Positions 5,290-10,860 of a DNA stretch of 10,860 nucleotides are shown here, piece by piece (positions within the stretch are counted from its first letter, which is position 1; every line of letters begins with the position of its first letter). Source of the stretch: Verrucomicrobiota bacterium (GTDB lineage: Bacteria; Verrucomicrobiota; Verrucomicrobiia; Limisphaerales; UBA1096); assembly GCA_030747575.1 (NCBI GenBank), contig JASLKI010000092.1:1-10860 (forward strand), given 5' to 3'. The notes under the pieces were generated by a model, which worked only from the letters and a program-made list of their open reading frames with translations, was not told where the DNA came from and ran no database searches. Made by a program: the position numbers and the translations under genes.

Positions 5290-6663
5290 ATGACAAAAAC
5301 TTTTGAAAAAACATGGACGCAAGCAAGTGAAACATTGCGCACCATGGTCAACCCGGAACTCTTCAATCTTTGGTTTGACCCCATCCAACCCGGCACCATT
5401 GATGAGGAAACAGCCCTCCTGATTGTTCCCAATGAGTTTTGCGCTGTCTGGCTCAAGGATAATTACCTGGATCTGCTTCAGGATGTGTTGGCTCACATCA
5501 CCGGGAAGAAACTGAGCGTTCGGTTTGAGGTGAACGAGAGCGCCAAGAACAGTGTTCCAACCCAAACCCCGGACACTCCCGCCGTCACCGGGGCCAAGCC
5601 GGCCAAGCGGGTGGTGGACGCCCAATCCCGTGCGTCTTCGGAAAAACTGTTCAACCCTAAAAACACCTTTTCCTCCTTCGTCGTCGGCGACAACAACAAC
5701 TTTGCGCACGCCGCAGCCTTGGCCGTGGCCCAATCGCCTGGGCGCTCGTACAATCCACTGTTCCTTTACGGCGGAGTGGGGCTGGGCAAAACACATTTGC
5801 TGCACGCCATCGGCCACAATGTCCTGATGGAAAACCCAAAGTTGAAGGTCTCCTATCTTTCGTCGGAGAAATTTACCAACAAGTACATTGAGGCGATTCA
5901 GAACAACGACCTCGGCAAGTTCCGACGCACCTACCGCAACACCGATGTCCTCCTGATTGATGACATCCAGTTTCTCTCCGGCAAGGAACGCATCCAGGAG
6001 GAATTCTTCCACACGTTCAACGCCCTGCATGAGGCTCACAAGCAAATCGTGATGACCTGCGACCGGCCGGCCAATGAAATCAAGAACCTCGAGCACCGCC
6101 TGGTTTCCCGGTTCGAGTGGGGTCTGGTCACCGACATGCAGCCGCCTGATTTCGAGACGCGACTGGCCATCCTGCGAAACAAGGCTGTCACTCTCGGTGT
6201 TGATTTGCCCGATGAAGTGGTGAGTTTCCTGGCCAAGCGCATCCGCACCAACATCCGCCGCCTTGAGGGCGCGCTGATTCGCGTGTCCTCCTACCAATCC
6301 CTCACCGGCAAGCCGGTGACTCCCAACGCCGTCGAGAGTCTGCTCAAGGACGTGTTGCACGAGGAGGGGCGCACGGTCATTTCCATCGAGAACATCCAGA
6401 AACGTGTTGCCGAGCATTACGACATCCGCTTTGCCGACATGACCAGCCGGCGCCGGCCGGAGAACATCGCCTTCCCGCGCCAAATCGCCATGTATCTGGC
6501 CCGCGAGATGACCCGCAAATCCCTCAACTCCATCGGCGAGGCATTCGGCGGGCGCGACCACGGCACCGTGCTACACGCCTGCCGCCTTGTACGCGACCGG
6601 ATGGAACAACAAACCGACGTGCGACAGGCCGTCCGGTACCTTGAAGGACAGCTTGGCCGCTAA
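5290..6663 (+). CDS. dnaA: Chromosomal replication initiator protein DnaA
   Basis: 457-residue replication initiator with the four DnaA domains. Domain I is about 1-80 (W28-F29 and the V-P-N-E-F-C-A-V-W-L box at 46-55). Domain II is a short linker, about 81-118. Domain III is the AAA+ ATPase, about 119-345: Walker A G-G-V-G-L-G-K-T at 161-168, Walker B L-L-I-D-D at 221-225, sensor 1 T-C-D-R-P at 256-260, an arginine-finger region in S-R-F-E-W-G-L (273-279), and sensor 2 in N-I-R-R-L-E-G-A-L (321-329). Domain IV binds DnaA boxes through the signature G-G-R-D-H-G-T-V-L-H-A (420-430); the common form is R-D-H-T-T-V, so the Gly at that position is a small variant. The ATG at 5290 gives the expected N-terminus but has no Shine-Dalgarno sequence. 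dnaN, recF and gyrB do not follow; the next gene converges and overlaps the dnaA stop by four bases. Confidence 0.98.
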   Translation: MTKTFEKTWTQASETLRTMVNPELFNLWFDPIQPGTIDEETALLIVPNEFCAVWLKDNYLDLLQDVLAHITGKKLSVRFEVNESAKNSVPTQTPDTPAVTGAKPAKRVVDAQSRASSEKLFNPKNTFSSFVVGDNNNFAHAAALAVAQSPGRSYNPLFLYGGVGLGKTHLLHAIGHNVLMENPKLKVSYLSSEKFTNKYIEAIQNNDLGKFRRTYRNTDVLLIDDIQFLSGKERIQEEFFHTFNALHEAHKQIVMTCDRPANEIKNLEHRLVSRFEWGLVTDMQPPDFETRLAILRNKAVTLGVDLPDEVVSFLAKRIRTNIRRLEGALIRVSSYQSLTGKPVTPNAVESLLKDVLHEEGRTVISIENIQKRVAEHYDIRFADMTSRRRPENIAFPRQIAMYLAREMTRKSLNSIGEAFGGRDHGTVLHACRLVRDRMEQQTDVRQAVRYLEGQLGR

Positions 6664-7823
6664 TCCGCAGCCGCTTGGCCAAGCGGTACCCCGAAAAAAG
6701 CCGCCGAGCGGCCCATGATATCCGCCGGGACGCCCAGCGCCTCTTTCAGCGCCACGTCACGATCCCACGGATTCCCGATCACGCCGATCGACTGCATCTG
6801 TTTGCGCGTCAGGTTTAGCGGGTAAAACCACGGCGACACCACGGCGGTATTAATGAGCGGAAAATCCGAACCGTAAAGCAGCCGCCCCCCGAGCCGCTCC
6901 TCGGTGATGGCCTGCCGCAGGTATCCAAGCTTGTTACCCTGCGTCATGCTCGAGATATCCGAGTAAAGATTCGGATAATCGCCGAGCATCCCGATCAGCC
7001 GGTCGATGTCCTCCTGTCCCTCGTTTTTCCCGGTTGACGCCGTGTGAGCGACGATCACCTTCACCCCGAGCGACAGCGGCAGCTTCAGCCGCACCGGGTC
7101 GGCCAGCTCATCCCGCGCGTGGGTGAACGAGCGCTCCTGCCCCGCGTGTGTCAGCAACGGCAGATCCAACGCAACCATTTTCCGGTAAAACGGCTCGTGC
7201 GCCTTGTCGGCGGGATCGATGAACTGGATCGACGGCAGCCACTTAAGCAGCAGCGCTCCGTTGTCCTTGGCCCACTGCAACCGTTCGAGCGCGTCGGGGC
7301 GGTGGGGGTTGATGCTCGCCCCGAAATACAGGTTCGGGTACTTGGCCGCCTCGGCGGCGACAAACTCGTTCGGTATGTAAAACTCCGTCCGCGAGCGGTC
7401 GAGTTGGCCGTTGGCATCTACCGCGCCATCCATCGCGAGAACGATCGCCGCGCCCACCCGCTGGCTCTCCCCGATCCCTTTGGCCAAACGCTCCACCAGC
7501 AACTGATCCCCCTTCTCCTCCGTCTCGGCCACGGTCACCCCAAACGCTTTCAGGTAGATTTTAAACCGAAAATTGTTCCGCAGTTCCTTCGAAACAAAGC
7601 AGCCGCTGTCGCCCGCGCCAATGCCAGCCACGTGACAGTGCATGTCGAGTATCAAGCCGTCATGCGGCTTGGCCAACGGCAGATACGGCCCGGAGAAAAA
7701 CACCTCCCGCAGCGCCAGCAACAACAGCACGCCAACGCCCAGCCACTTGGCCAAGCGCACGCAGCGGCAACACCATCGCCGACGACCTTGTCTCGGTTCA
7801 TCCAGTTTTTGCTTTGTGTCCAT
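6660..7823 (-). CDS. Membrane-anchored amidohydrolase-2 family protein
   Basis: 387-residue TIM-barrel metal-dependent hydrolase of the amidohydrolase-2 type; the substrate is unknown. The N-terminus is basic and Cys-rich (R-R-R-W-C-C-R-C at 14-21), followed by one hydrophobic helix (about 27-44), so the protein is probably anchored by its N-terminus with the barrel outside the cytoplasm. Likely metal and catalytic residues are D-M-H-C-H (60-64; His62, His64), Lys194 in L-L-K-W-L-P, His226 in L-L-T-H-A-G, His260 in V-I-V-A-H-T and Asp320 in Y-G-S-D-F-P. All expected positions are present, so it should be active. Its TAG stop overlaps the dnaA TAA in the opposite direction (6660-6663). The C-terminal residues P-L-G-Q-A-A-A-D are encoded by the 16-base palindrome at 6671-6686. 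It diverges from the DUF1232-like gene across a 49-base gap with no clear promoter. Confidence 0.9.
   Translation of the reverse strand: MDTKQKLDEPRQGRRRWCCRCVRLAKWLGVGVLLLLALREVFFSGPYLPLAKPHDGLILDMHCHVAGIGAGDSGCFVSKELRNNFRFKIYLKAFGVTVAETEEKGDQLLVERLAKGIGESQRVGAAIVLAMDGAVDANGQLDRSRTEFYIPNEFVAAEAAKYPNLYFGASINPHRPDALERLQWAKDNGALLLKWLPSIQFIDPADKAHEPFYRKMVALDLPLLTHAGQERSFTHARDELADPVRLKLPLSLGVKVIVAHTASTGKNEGQEDIDRLIGMLGDYPNLYSDISSMTQGNKLGYLRQAITEERLGGRLLYGSDFPLINTAVVSPWFYPLNLTRKQMQSIGVIGNPWDRDVALKEALGVPADIMGRSAAFFGVPLGQAAAD
6671..6686. repeat. 16-base perfect palindrome after dnaA
   Basis: CCGCTTGGCCAAGCGG is its own reverse complement, the longest copy of the repeat here. It lies 8 bases past the dnaA stop and encodes P-L-G-Q-A near the amidohydrolase C-terminus. 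As RNA it could fold into a 6-bp stem with a GGCC loop; no T-run follows on either strand. Confidence 0.85.
7479..7488. repeat. TTTGGCCAAA palindrome
   Basis: Exact TTGGCCAA core with T/A flanks, inside the amidohydrolase gene; on the minus strand it encodes R-L-A-K-G (residues 112-116). Confidence 0.75.
7669..7676. repeat. TTGGCCAA octamer
   Basis: Exact octamer in the amidohydrolase gene, encoding P-L-A-K-P (49-53) in the linker just after the membrane helix. Confidence 0.75.
7746..7755. repeat. CTTGGCCAAG palindrome (amidohydrolase N-terminus)
   Basis: Exact 10-base copy encoding R-L-A-K-W (23-27) at the cytoplasmic edge of the membrane helix; only about 78 bases from the octamer at 7669. 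Confidence 0.8.
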
Positions 7824-7872
7824 CAGTTAATCCAAACTTGAGTTTCGCCCCCGCCAAGCGCACCCTTAAGGC

Positions 7873-8271
7873 ATGTCAGAGATAGCGGAGTTCCTCCATC
7901 ACGGCGCGGAGCAGATCACACCGAAAATCCTCGAGAGAATCCATAAAAAACTTCCCGCCCTCAAACTGGAGTTCGCCGAGATTGACGCACCTAAGTATCC
8001 CCACCTGACCGAGCAACTCGAGTTTTTGGCGGGCGTCGTCGAGGATTATATCGAGGGAGCCGACGACACCCTTCCGTTGGTGGCCGTGGCCGAGGCAGCC
8101 TACGCATTGGTTTACGCCCACAGGCAGCTTGGCCTTATCCCCAATCATTTACCGCACATTGGCCACGCCGACGAGTCGTCGATTGTCCGGGCCATCCTGA
8201 TCGAGAACGAGCGCGTGCTCTCCGAGTATGCCGAGCGGCATGACATCGACTGGGTCACCGTCAAGCCGTGA
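7873..8271 (+). CDS. DUF1232 (YkvA)-like protein
   Basis: 132 residues, of unknown function. Residues 68-108 resemble the DUF1232/YkvA core: an Ala-rich helix (V-A-E-A-A-Y-A-L-V-Y), then L-G-L-I-P-N-H-L-P-H-I-G-H-A-D-E-S-S-I-V. The family pattern is I-D-L-I-P-D-F-I-P-V-L-G-Y-L-D-D-A-A-V. Here the first Asp is Gly, the second Asp is Asn, and the paired Asp is Asp-Glu, so it is a divergent member. The N-terminal 60 residues are helical and charged. I see no signal peptide; the only hydrophobic helix is the short one in the core. The start is ATG 7873, with a weak AAGG at 7867-7870 just before it. It stands alone on the + strand between two minus-strand units. Confidence 0.72.
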   Translation: MSEIAEFLHHGAEQITPKILERIHKKLPALKLEFAEIDAPKYPHLTEQLEFLAGVVEDYIEGADDTLPLVAVAEAAYALVYAHRQLGLIPNHLPHIGHADESSIVRAILIENERVLSEYAERHDIDWVTVKP

Positions 8272-8329
8272 CAAGCTCCTCGAGAGCCTCCGTCAATTCC
8301 CGCGCGTACTCAGCGTTTACCGCTCACTG

Positions 8330-9544
8330 TCAAAGCTGAGTTTTACGGGCAATCTTCCAGATGCGCCGGTTGCTCCGGACGTAAAGCGCGCCGTTCGAGA
8401 CGGCCGGCGAACACTGGATCATCTCGCCCAAGTCCATCTCGCCGGCGATGCGTCCCTCCGGCGCTGACAGATCCACCACCTGCACCATGCCCTCCTCGTT
8501 GAAGACGTACAAGTGATTGTCCGCCACCACGGGCGAGCCGCCGAACGGCCCGTCGAGGCGCAGTTGCCAAAGCCGCTTGCCGCTGTCGGTGTCACCGCAC
8601 GTCAGCACGCCGGCGCTGTTCAGGCTGTAAACCCGGTCGCGATGCACAAGCGGACTGGCGGTGTCCGGGCGCAACCGCGACGAGCGCCATTTCTGCTTAA
8701 ACGACCTGCCGTCATCCGCCAACTCGAGTGCCGTCAAGCCGTGCGATGGCACGTAGAGGACTCCGCCGGCCAGCGTGCTCGACGGGATCGTCGATGCGCC
8801 GTCGGCGTAGTGCCAGGCGACCTCGCCGTTTTTCGGGTTCACGGCGTGGATGCCCCTGCCAGATTGCAGCAGCAGCATCTCCGCCCCCGCCCCGGTTTTT
8901 TGCACTGTGGCCGTGGTCCAGTTGGCTGACTTCGGACGATCCAACCTCCACAGGTTCACCCCGTTTTCTTTGTCGAGTCCGGCCGTTAACGACTCGCTAT
9001 CATTCTCGACCTGCGCGACCAGCACCCCGCCGGCGAGCACGAGCGACGACGCCATGCCGAGGCTGTTGCGAGCATTCGGGTAATCCAGCGTCATGCCGCG
9101 AAGCCACTTGAGGTTGCCGTCGAGGTCGAGGCAGAACAGGTCATTCGATGAAAAGATCGCGAACAGCCGCCGGCCATCCGTCACCGGCGTGGGGGCGGCG
9201 ATGCTCGTTTTGTCGTGGCACATCGTACTGCCCATCGCCCAAAACTGGCGCTGCCAAATTACCGAGCCATCGGCGGCATTGAGGCAGAGAATCTGCAACC
9301 GGTCCTGCCGCGTGCCGCCGCTGGCGGTGACAAACACCCGGTCACCCACGACGAGCGGGCTTGAGAGTCCCCGGCCCGGCAGGTCGATTCGCCAGGCGAT
9401 GTGCTTCTTCGCGTCGAGCGCAACCGGTAGCCCGACTTCATCCGAAACGCCGTTGCCCAGCGGCCCCCGAAAGCCGGGCCAGTCGCCCGCCGCCAAGCCG
9501 TTGGCTAAGGCGGCAAAAGTGAAAGTAAGTAGAATTTTTTTCAT
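8330..9544 (-). CDS. Secreted PQQ-like beta-propeller protein
   Basis: 404-residue exported protein. A signal peptide (M-K-K-I-L-L-T-F-T-F-A-A-L-A-N-G-L-A-A, 1-19) is followed by D-W-P-G-F-R-G-P-L-G-N-G-V-S (21-34), a start typical of the PQQ-repeat/WD40-like quinoproteins common in Planctomycetes and Verrucomicrobiota. Repeats then recur as a blade pattern: G-D-R-V-F-V-T, L-N-A-A-D-G-S-V-I-W (88-97), L-D-G-N-L-K-W (141-147), G-G-V-L-Y-V (260-265), D-S-G-K-R-L-W (320-326) and N-H-L-Y-V-F (343-348). Blades of this type do not prove that PQQ is bound; many relatives are scaffolds or unknown. The frame stays open upstream to 9670, but that part lies inside the neighbouring gene, so I chose ATG 9544, which gives a clean signal peptide and sits 10 bases after the neighbour's stop. 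There is no Shine-Dalgarno sequence. It is the downstream gene of a two-gene operon. Confidence 0.9.
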   Translation of the reverse strand: MKKILLTFTFAALANGLAAGDWPGFRGPLGNGVSDEVGLPVALDAKKHIAWRIDLPGRGLSSPLVVGDRVFVTASGGTRQDRLQILCLNAADGSVIWQRQFWAMGSTMCHDKTSIAAPTPVTDGRRLFAIFSSNDLFCLDLDGNLKWLRGMTLDYPNARNSLGMASSLVLAGGVLVAQVENDSESLTAGLDKENGVNLWRLDRPKSANWTTATVQKTGAGAEMLLLQSGRGIHAVNPKNGEVAWHYADGASTIPSSTLAGGVLYVPSHGLTALELADDGRSFKQKWRSSRLRPDTASPLVHRDRVYSLNSAGVLTCGDTDSGKRLWQLRLDGPFGGSPVVADNHLYVFNEEGMVQVVDLSAPEGRIAGEMDLGEMIQCSPAVSNGALYVRSNRRIWKIARKTQL

Positions 9545-9554
9545 GATTGTCTGA

Positions 9555-10706
9555 TTACTGAGCGGTGACTTCGCGGTTCTTTTTCGTGGCGGAATGAATC
9601 GCCGTGCCGGTCGCGTCGCACACCCGCAACTGGAACTGCCATTGCACCGTCCAATCCTCAACCTGCTCATTTTGGCAGGCCTTCACGAGGATCGTGTTGC
9701 CGCCCTTCTTCAACTGCACCAGCAGTTTGTATTGGTCGATCCGCATGCCCCGGTGGTACTCGTCGTGTCCAAAGACCAACTCGCCGTTGAGCCAGATCTT
9801 CCACGCGTTTTTGCAGCCAATCCGCAGCTCGGCCGGCCGGTTGATGCCGGAGACAAACTCCGTCTGCGCGTAGCCGGTGACCTCCTTGAGATCGCCGTAA
9901 GGCTTGTTGAAATCCACCATCCCGTATTCGTCGCCGGTCGAGTAACCCTGCCACTTCACCTTGCCGTCCATGCCGTCGTACGACGCCGACAATTCCGCGT
10001 TTTTTTCCGGCCCGAACACCGACTCAAACCCGGCGCGATCCTTGTTGTGAAACGGGCCGGCCATTTGCCAATCCACGAGAAAACCGAAGTGCCTCGTCAA
10101 GTTGACCTTGCGGCCAAGCTCCCGCAACGCGTCGGAGATGGACTTGATTTGGTCGAGGTCGCGGGCGGCATCGAGCGCCTGCCGGTACAGCAACACGGCC
10201 GCCGGCTTGTTGCCGACCTTGGCCAATCCGTCCGCCTGGCCAAGCAGCCGGGCGACGGCCTCGCGGCGGAGATCCACGCTGGGGTCGCCCAGGAAACCGG
10301 GGATGAGTTGCTCCGCGGCCTGCGCGTCAACGCGCCGGATCAGCTCGAAAGCTAGCGCGCGCGACTTGGCGTCATGACTCCTGTTCAGCAGGAATTCGCC
10401 CAACTCGACCAGCGGCAGTTCCCCGCCCTTGGCCAACGTGTTGCCGGCGATCACCTCAACGGCACCTCGAAGATAGTTCGCCGCGAACAGGTTCGCCCCG
10501 TCCATCCCGACGAGCAACGCCGGCAGCGTGCCCGCACCGCCCTTGGCCAGGCGCTGCAGCGCCCGGCCGGCGGCAGTGTTGCCCTGCCCCTCGCCACCGA
10601 CGGCGCGCAACGCGGCCACCGACTTGTCAAATTCATCCGCCACCGCCTGGCCAAGCGGGGCCAAGCCAAGCATCGCCAACGCCGCATACAAACAAGGAAG
10701 CTTCAC
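9555..10706 (-). CDS. Secreted HEAT-like plus galactose-binding-like protein
   Basis: 383 residues, with a signal peptide (about 1-23, ending L-G-Q-A-V-A-D-E). Residues about 45-200 are Ala/Leu-rich helical repeats of HEAT type (for example L-I-P-G-F-L-G-D-P-S-V-D-L-R-R-E-A-V-A-R-L-L at 134-155). The C-terminal part (about 205-365) looks like a carbohydrate-binding-type beta-sandwich: W-Q-M-A-G-P-F-H-N (213-221), P-A-E-L-R-I-G (291-297), A-W-K-I-W-L-N-G-E-L-V-F (301-312) and L-K-K-G-G-N-T-I-L-V-K (332-342). This pattern is frequent in Verrucomicrobiota and Planctomycetes secreted proteins; the ligand is unknown. The start is GTG at 10706; no ATG precedes the signal peptide in frame. It is the upstream gene of a pair with the PQQ-like propeller. 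The gene holds several TTGGCCAA-type sites. Confidence 0.85.
   Translation of the reverse strand: MKLPCLYAALAMLGLAPLGQAVADEFDKSVAALRAVGGEGQGNTAAGRALQRLAKGGAGTLPALLVGMDGANLFAANYLRGAVEVIAGNTLAKGGELPLVELGEFLLNRSHDAKSRALAFELIRRVDAQAAEQLIPGFLGDPSVDLRREAVARLLGQADGLAKVGNKPAAVLLYRQALDAARDLDQIKSISDALRELGRKVNLTRHFGFLVDWQMAGPFHNKDRAGFESVFGPEKNAELSASYDGMDGKVKWQGYSTGDEYGMVDFNKPYGDLKEVTGYAQTEFVSGINRPAELRIGCKNAWKIWLNGELVFGHDEYHRGMRIDQYKLLVQLKKGGNTILVKACQNEQVEDWTVQWQFQLRVCDATGTAIHSATKKNREVTAQ
10219..10226. repeat. TTGGCCAA octamer
   Basis: Exact octamer in the HEAT-like gene (G-L-A-K-V, 160-164). A one-change copy, CCTGGCCAAG, lies 9 bases further at 10235-10244 and encodes L-G-Q-A, so the two form a tight pair. 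Confidence 0.75.
10429..10436. repeat. TTGGCCAA octamer
   Basis: Exact octamer in the HEAT-like gene (T-L-A-K-G, 90-94). Near-copies CTTGGCCAGG at 10542-10551 and CCTGGCCAAG at 10646-10655 lie in the same gene. Confidence 0.75.
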
Positions 10707-10732
10707 ACGCGAAAAGCTACCGGCAGCTCCAT
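10703..10732 (-). CDS. Possible nine-codon leader ORF
   Basis: An ATG at 10732-10730 opens a 9-residue frame (M-E-L-P-V-A-F-R-V) whose TGA overlaps the GTG start of the HEAT-like gene as GTGA. Such overlaps allow re-initiation by the terminating ribosome, which could help a GTG start that has no Shine-Dalgarno sequence. No binding site is seen for the mini-ORF itself, and a frame this short is easily chance. Confidence 0.2.
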   Translation of the reverse strand: MELPVAFRV

Positions 10733-10768
10733 GCGAACAAAAGCTTTTTGAGAAAAGAAAAGGGCAAC

Positions 10769-10784
10769 TTTTGAAACCTCAAAG
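10769..10784. other. Small inverted repeat in the right-hand gap
   Basis: The 107-base gap 10707-10813 is A/T-rich. TTTGA (10770-10774), AACC, TCAAA (10779-10783) form a 5-bp stem, extendable by one pair with a bulge. On the minus strand it is followed by the pyrimidine-rich TTGCCCTTTTCTTTTC, so it may be a weak terminator for the gene at the right edge. I found no clear promoter for the HEAT-like gene here. Confidence 0.25.
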
Positions 10785-10813
10785 GGCTATGATCGGTGGC
10801 TTCGGCTACTCGA

Positions 10814-10860
10814 TTAATAATACGCGCCAAAGAGGATCATCATCTCGTCGGTGCTGCGCA
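10814..10860 (-). CDS. C-terminal end of an unidentified gene (partial)
   Basis: The minus strand reads R-S-T-D-E-M-M-I-L-F-G-A-Y-Y and then TAA at 10816-10814, open to the window edge. The mixed polar/hydrophobic ending followed by an A/T-rich gap looks like a real protein end, but 14 residues do not identify a family. It would lie upstream of, and in the same direction as, the HEAT-like/propeller pair. Confidence 0.4.
   Translation of the reverse strand, partial: RSTDEMMILFGAYY

Noticed and set aside
5128..6561. 477-codon open frame on the minus strand opposite dnaA
   Set aside because: It mirrors the dnaA codons, has no family motif, and would cover the whole dnaA leader.
6671..6686. Bidirectional intrinsic terminator for dnaA and the amidohydrolase
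   Set aside because: The palindrome gives only a 6-bp stem and neither strand has a T-run after it; it lies inside coding sequence of one gene.
7044..7841. 265-codon open frame on the + strand opposite the amidohydrolase
   Set aside because: The opposite strand has complete catalytic motifs; this frame has none and is Gln/Arg-rich.
9545..9670. 42-residue N-terminal extension of the PQQ-like propeller
   Set aside because: It overlaps the upstream gene and is Arg/Cys-rich; the internal Met at 9544 begins a normal signal peptide.
1..10860. CRISPR array, insertion sequence, tRNA or rRNA gene
   Set aside because: No regularly spaced repeats with unique spacers, transposase motifs with terminal repeats, or RNA-gene landmarks were seen on either strand.

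Overview
This window most likely comes from a Verrucomicrobiota-like bacterium in the wider Planctomycetes-Verrucomicrobia-Chlamydiae group. The evidence is a Tat-exported DUF1501 protein, a PQQ-type beta-propeller with the W-P-G-F-R-G-P start typical of that group, a secreted HEAT-like plus beta-sandwich protein, and a divergent DXS. The phylum call is inference from family content, not from a search. The DNA is GC-rich in most genes and more AT-rich between about 4,320 and 5,300.

Layout, left to right. Positions 1-244 hold no gene I can support. A + strand run follows: DUF1501 (245-1687), xseB (1730-1987), dxs (1989-4013) and a Cys-rich zinc-ribbon protein (4019-4315). xseB, dxs and the zinc-ribbon gene are separated by 1 and 5 bases and look like one operon. 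A 172-base gap with a plausible sigma70 promoter leads to a lone PII gene (glnB, 4488-4826). A 463-base gap follows, carrying DnaA-box-like sites, inverted repeats and an AT-rich stretch, then dnaA (5290-6663). I read that gap as a candidate replication origin and/or dnaA control region.

dnaA converges on, and overlaps by four bases, a minus-strand membrane-anchored amidohydrolase (6660-7823). A divergent + strand gene encodes a DUF1232/YkvA-like protein (7873-8271). The right end is a minus-strand pair: a secreted HEAT-like/beta-sandwich protein (9555-10706) followed 10 bases later by a secreted PQQ-like propeller (8330-9544). The last 47 bases appear to be the C-terminus of a further minus-strand gene.

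Functions: dxs starts the MEP isoprenoid pathway. xseB is the small subunit of exonuclease VII. glnB senses nitrogen, energy and 2-oxoglutarate. dnaA initiates replication. The DUF1501, propeller and HEAT/sandwich proteins belong to the large secretome usual in this group and have no assigned function.

The most striking non-gene signal is an over-represented palindrome, TTGGCCAA (often extended to CGCTTGGCCAAGCG). It occurs nine times exactly and at least seven more times with one or two changes in the extended arms, both between genes and inside genes, where it always reads as Leu-Ala-Lys or Leu-Gly-Gln(-Ala). It resembles the HIP1 octamer of cyanobacteria in behaviour and is my main candidate for something undescribed.
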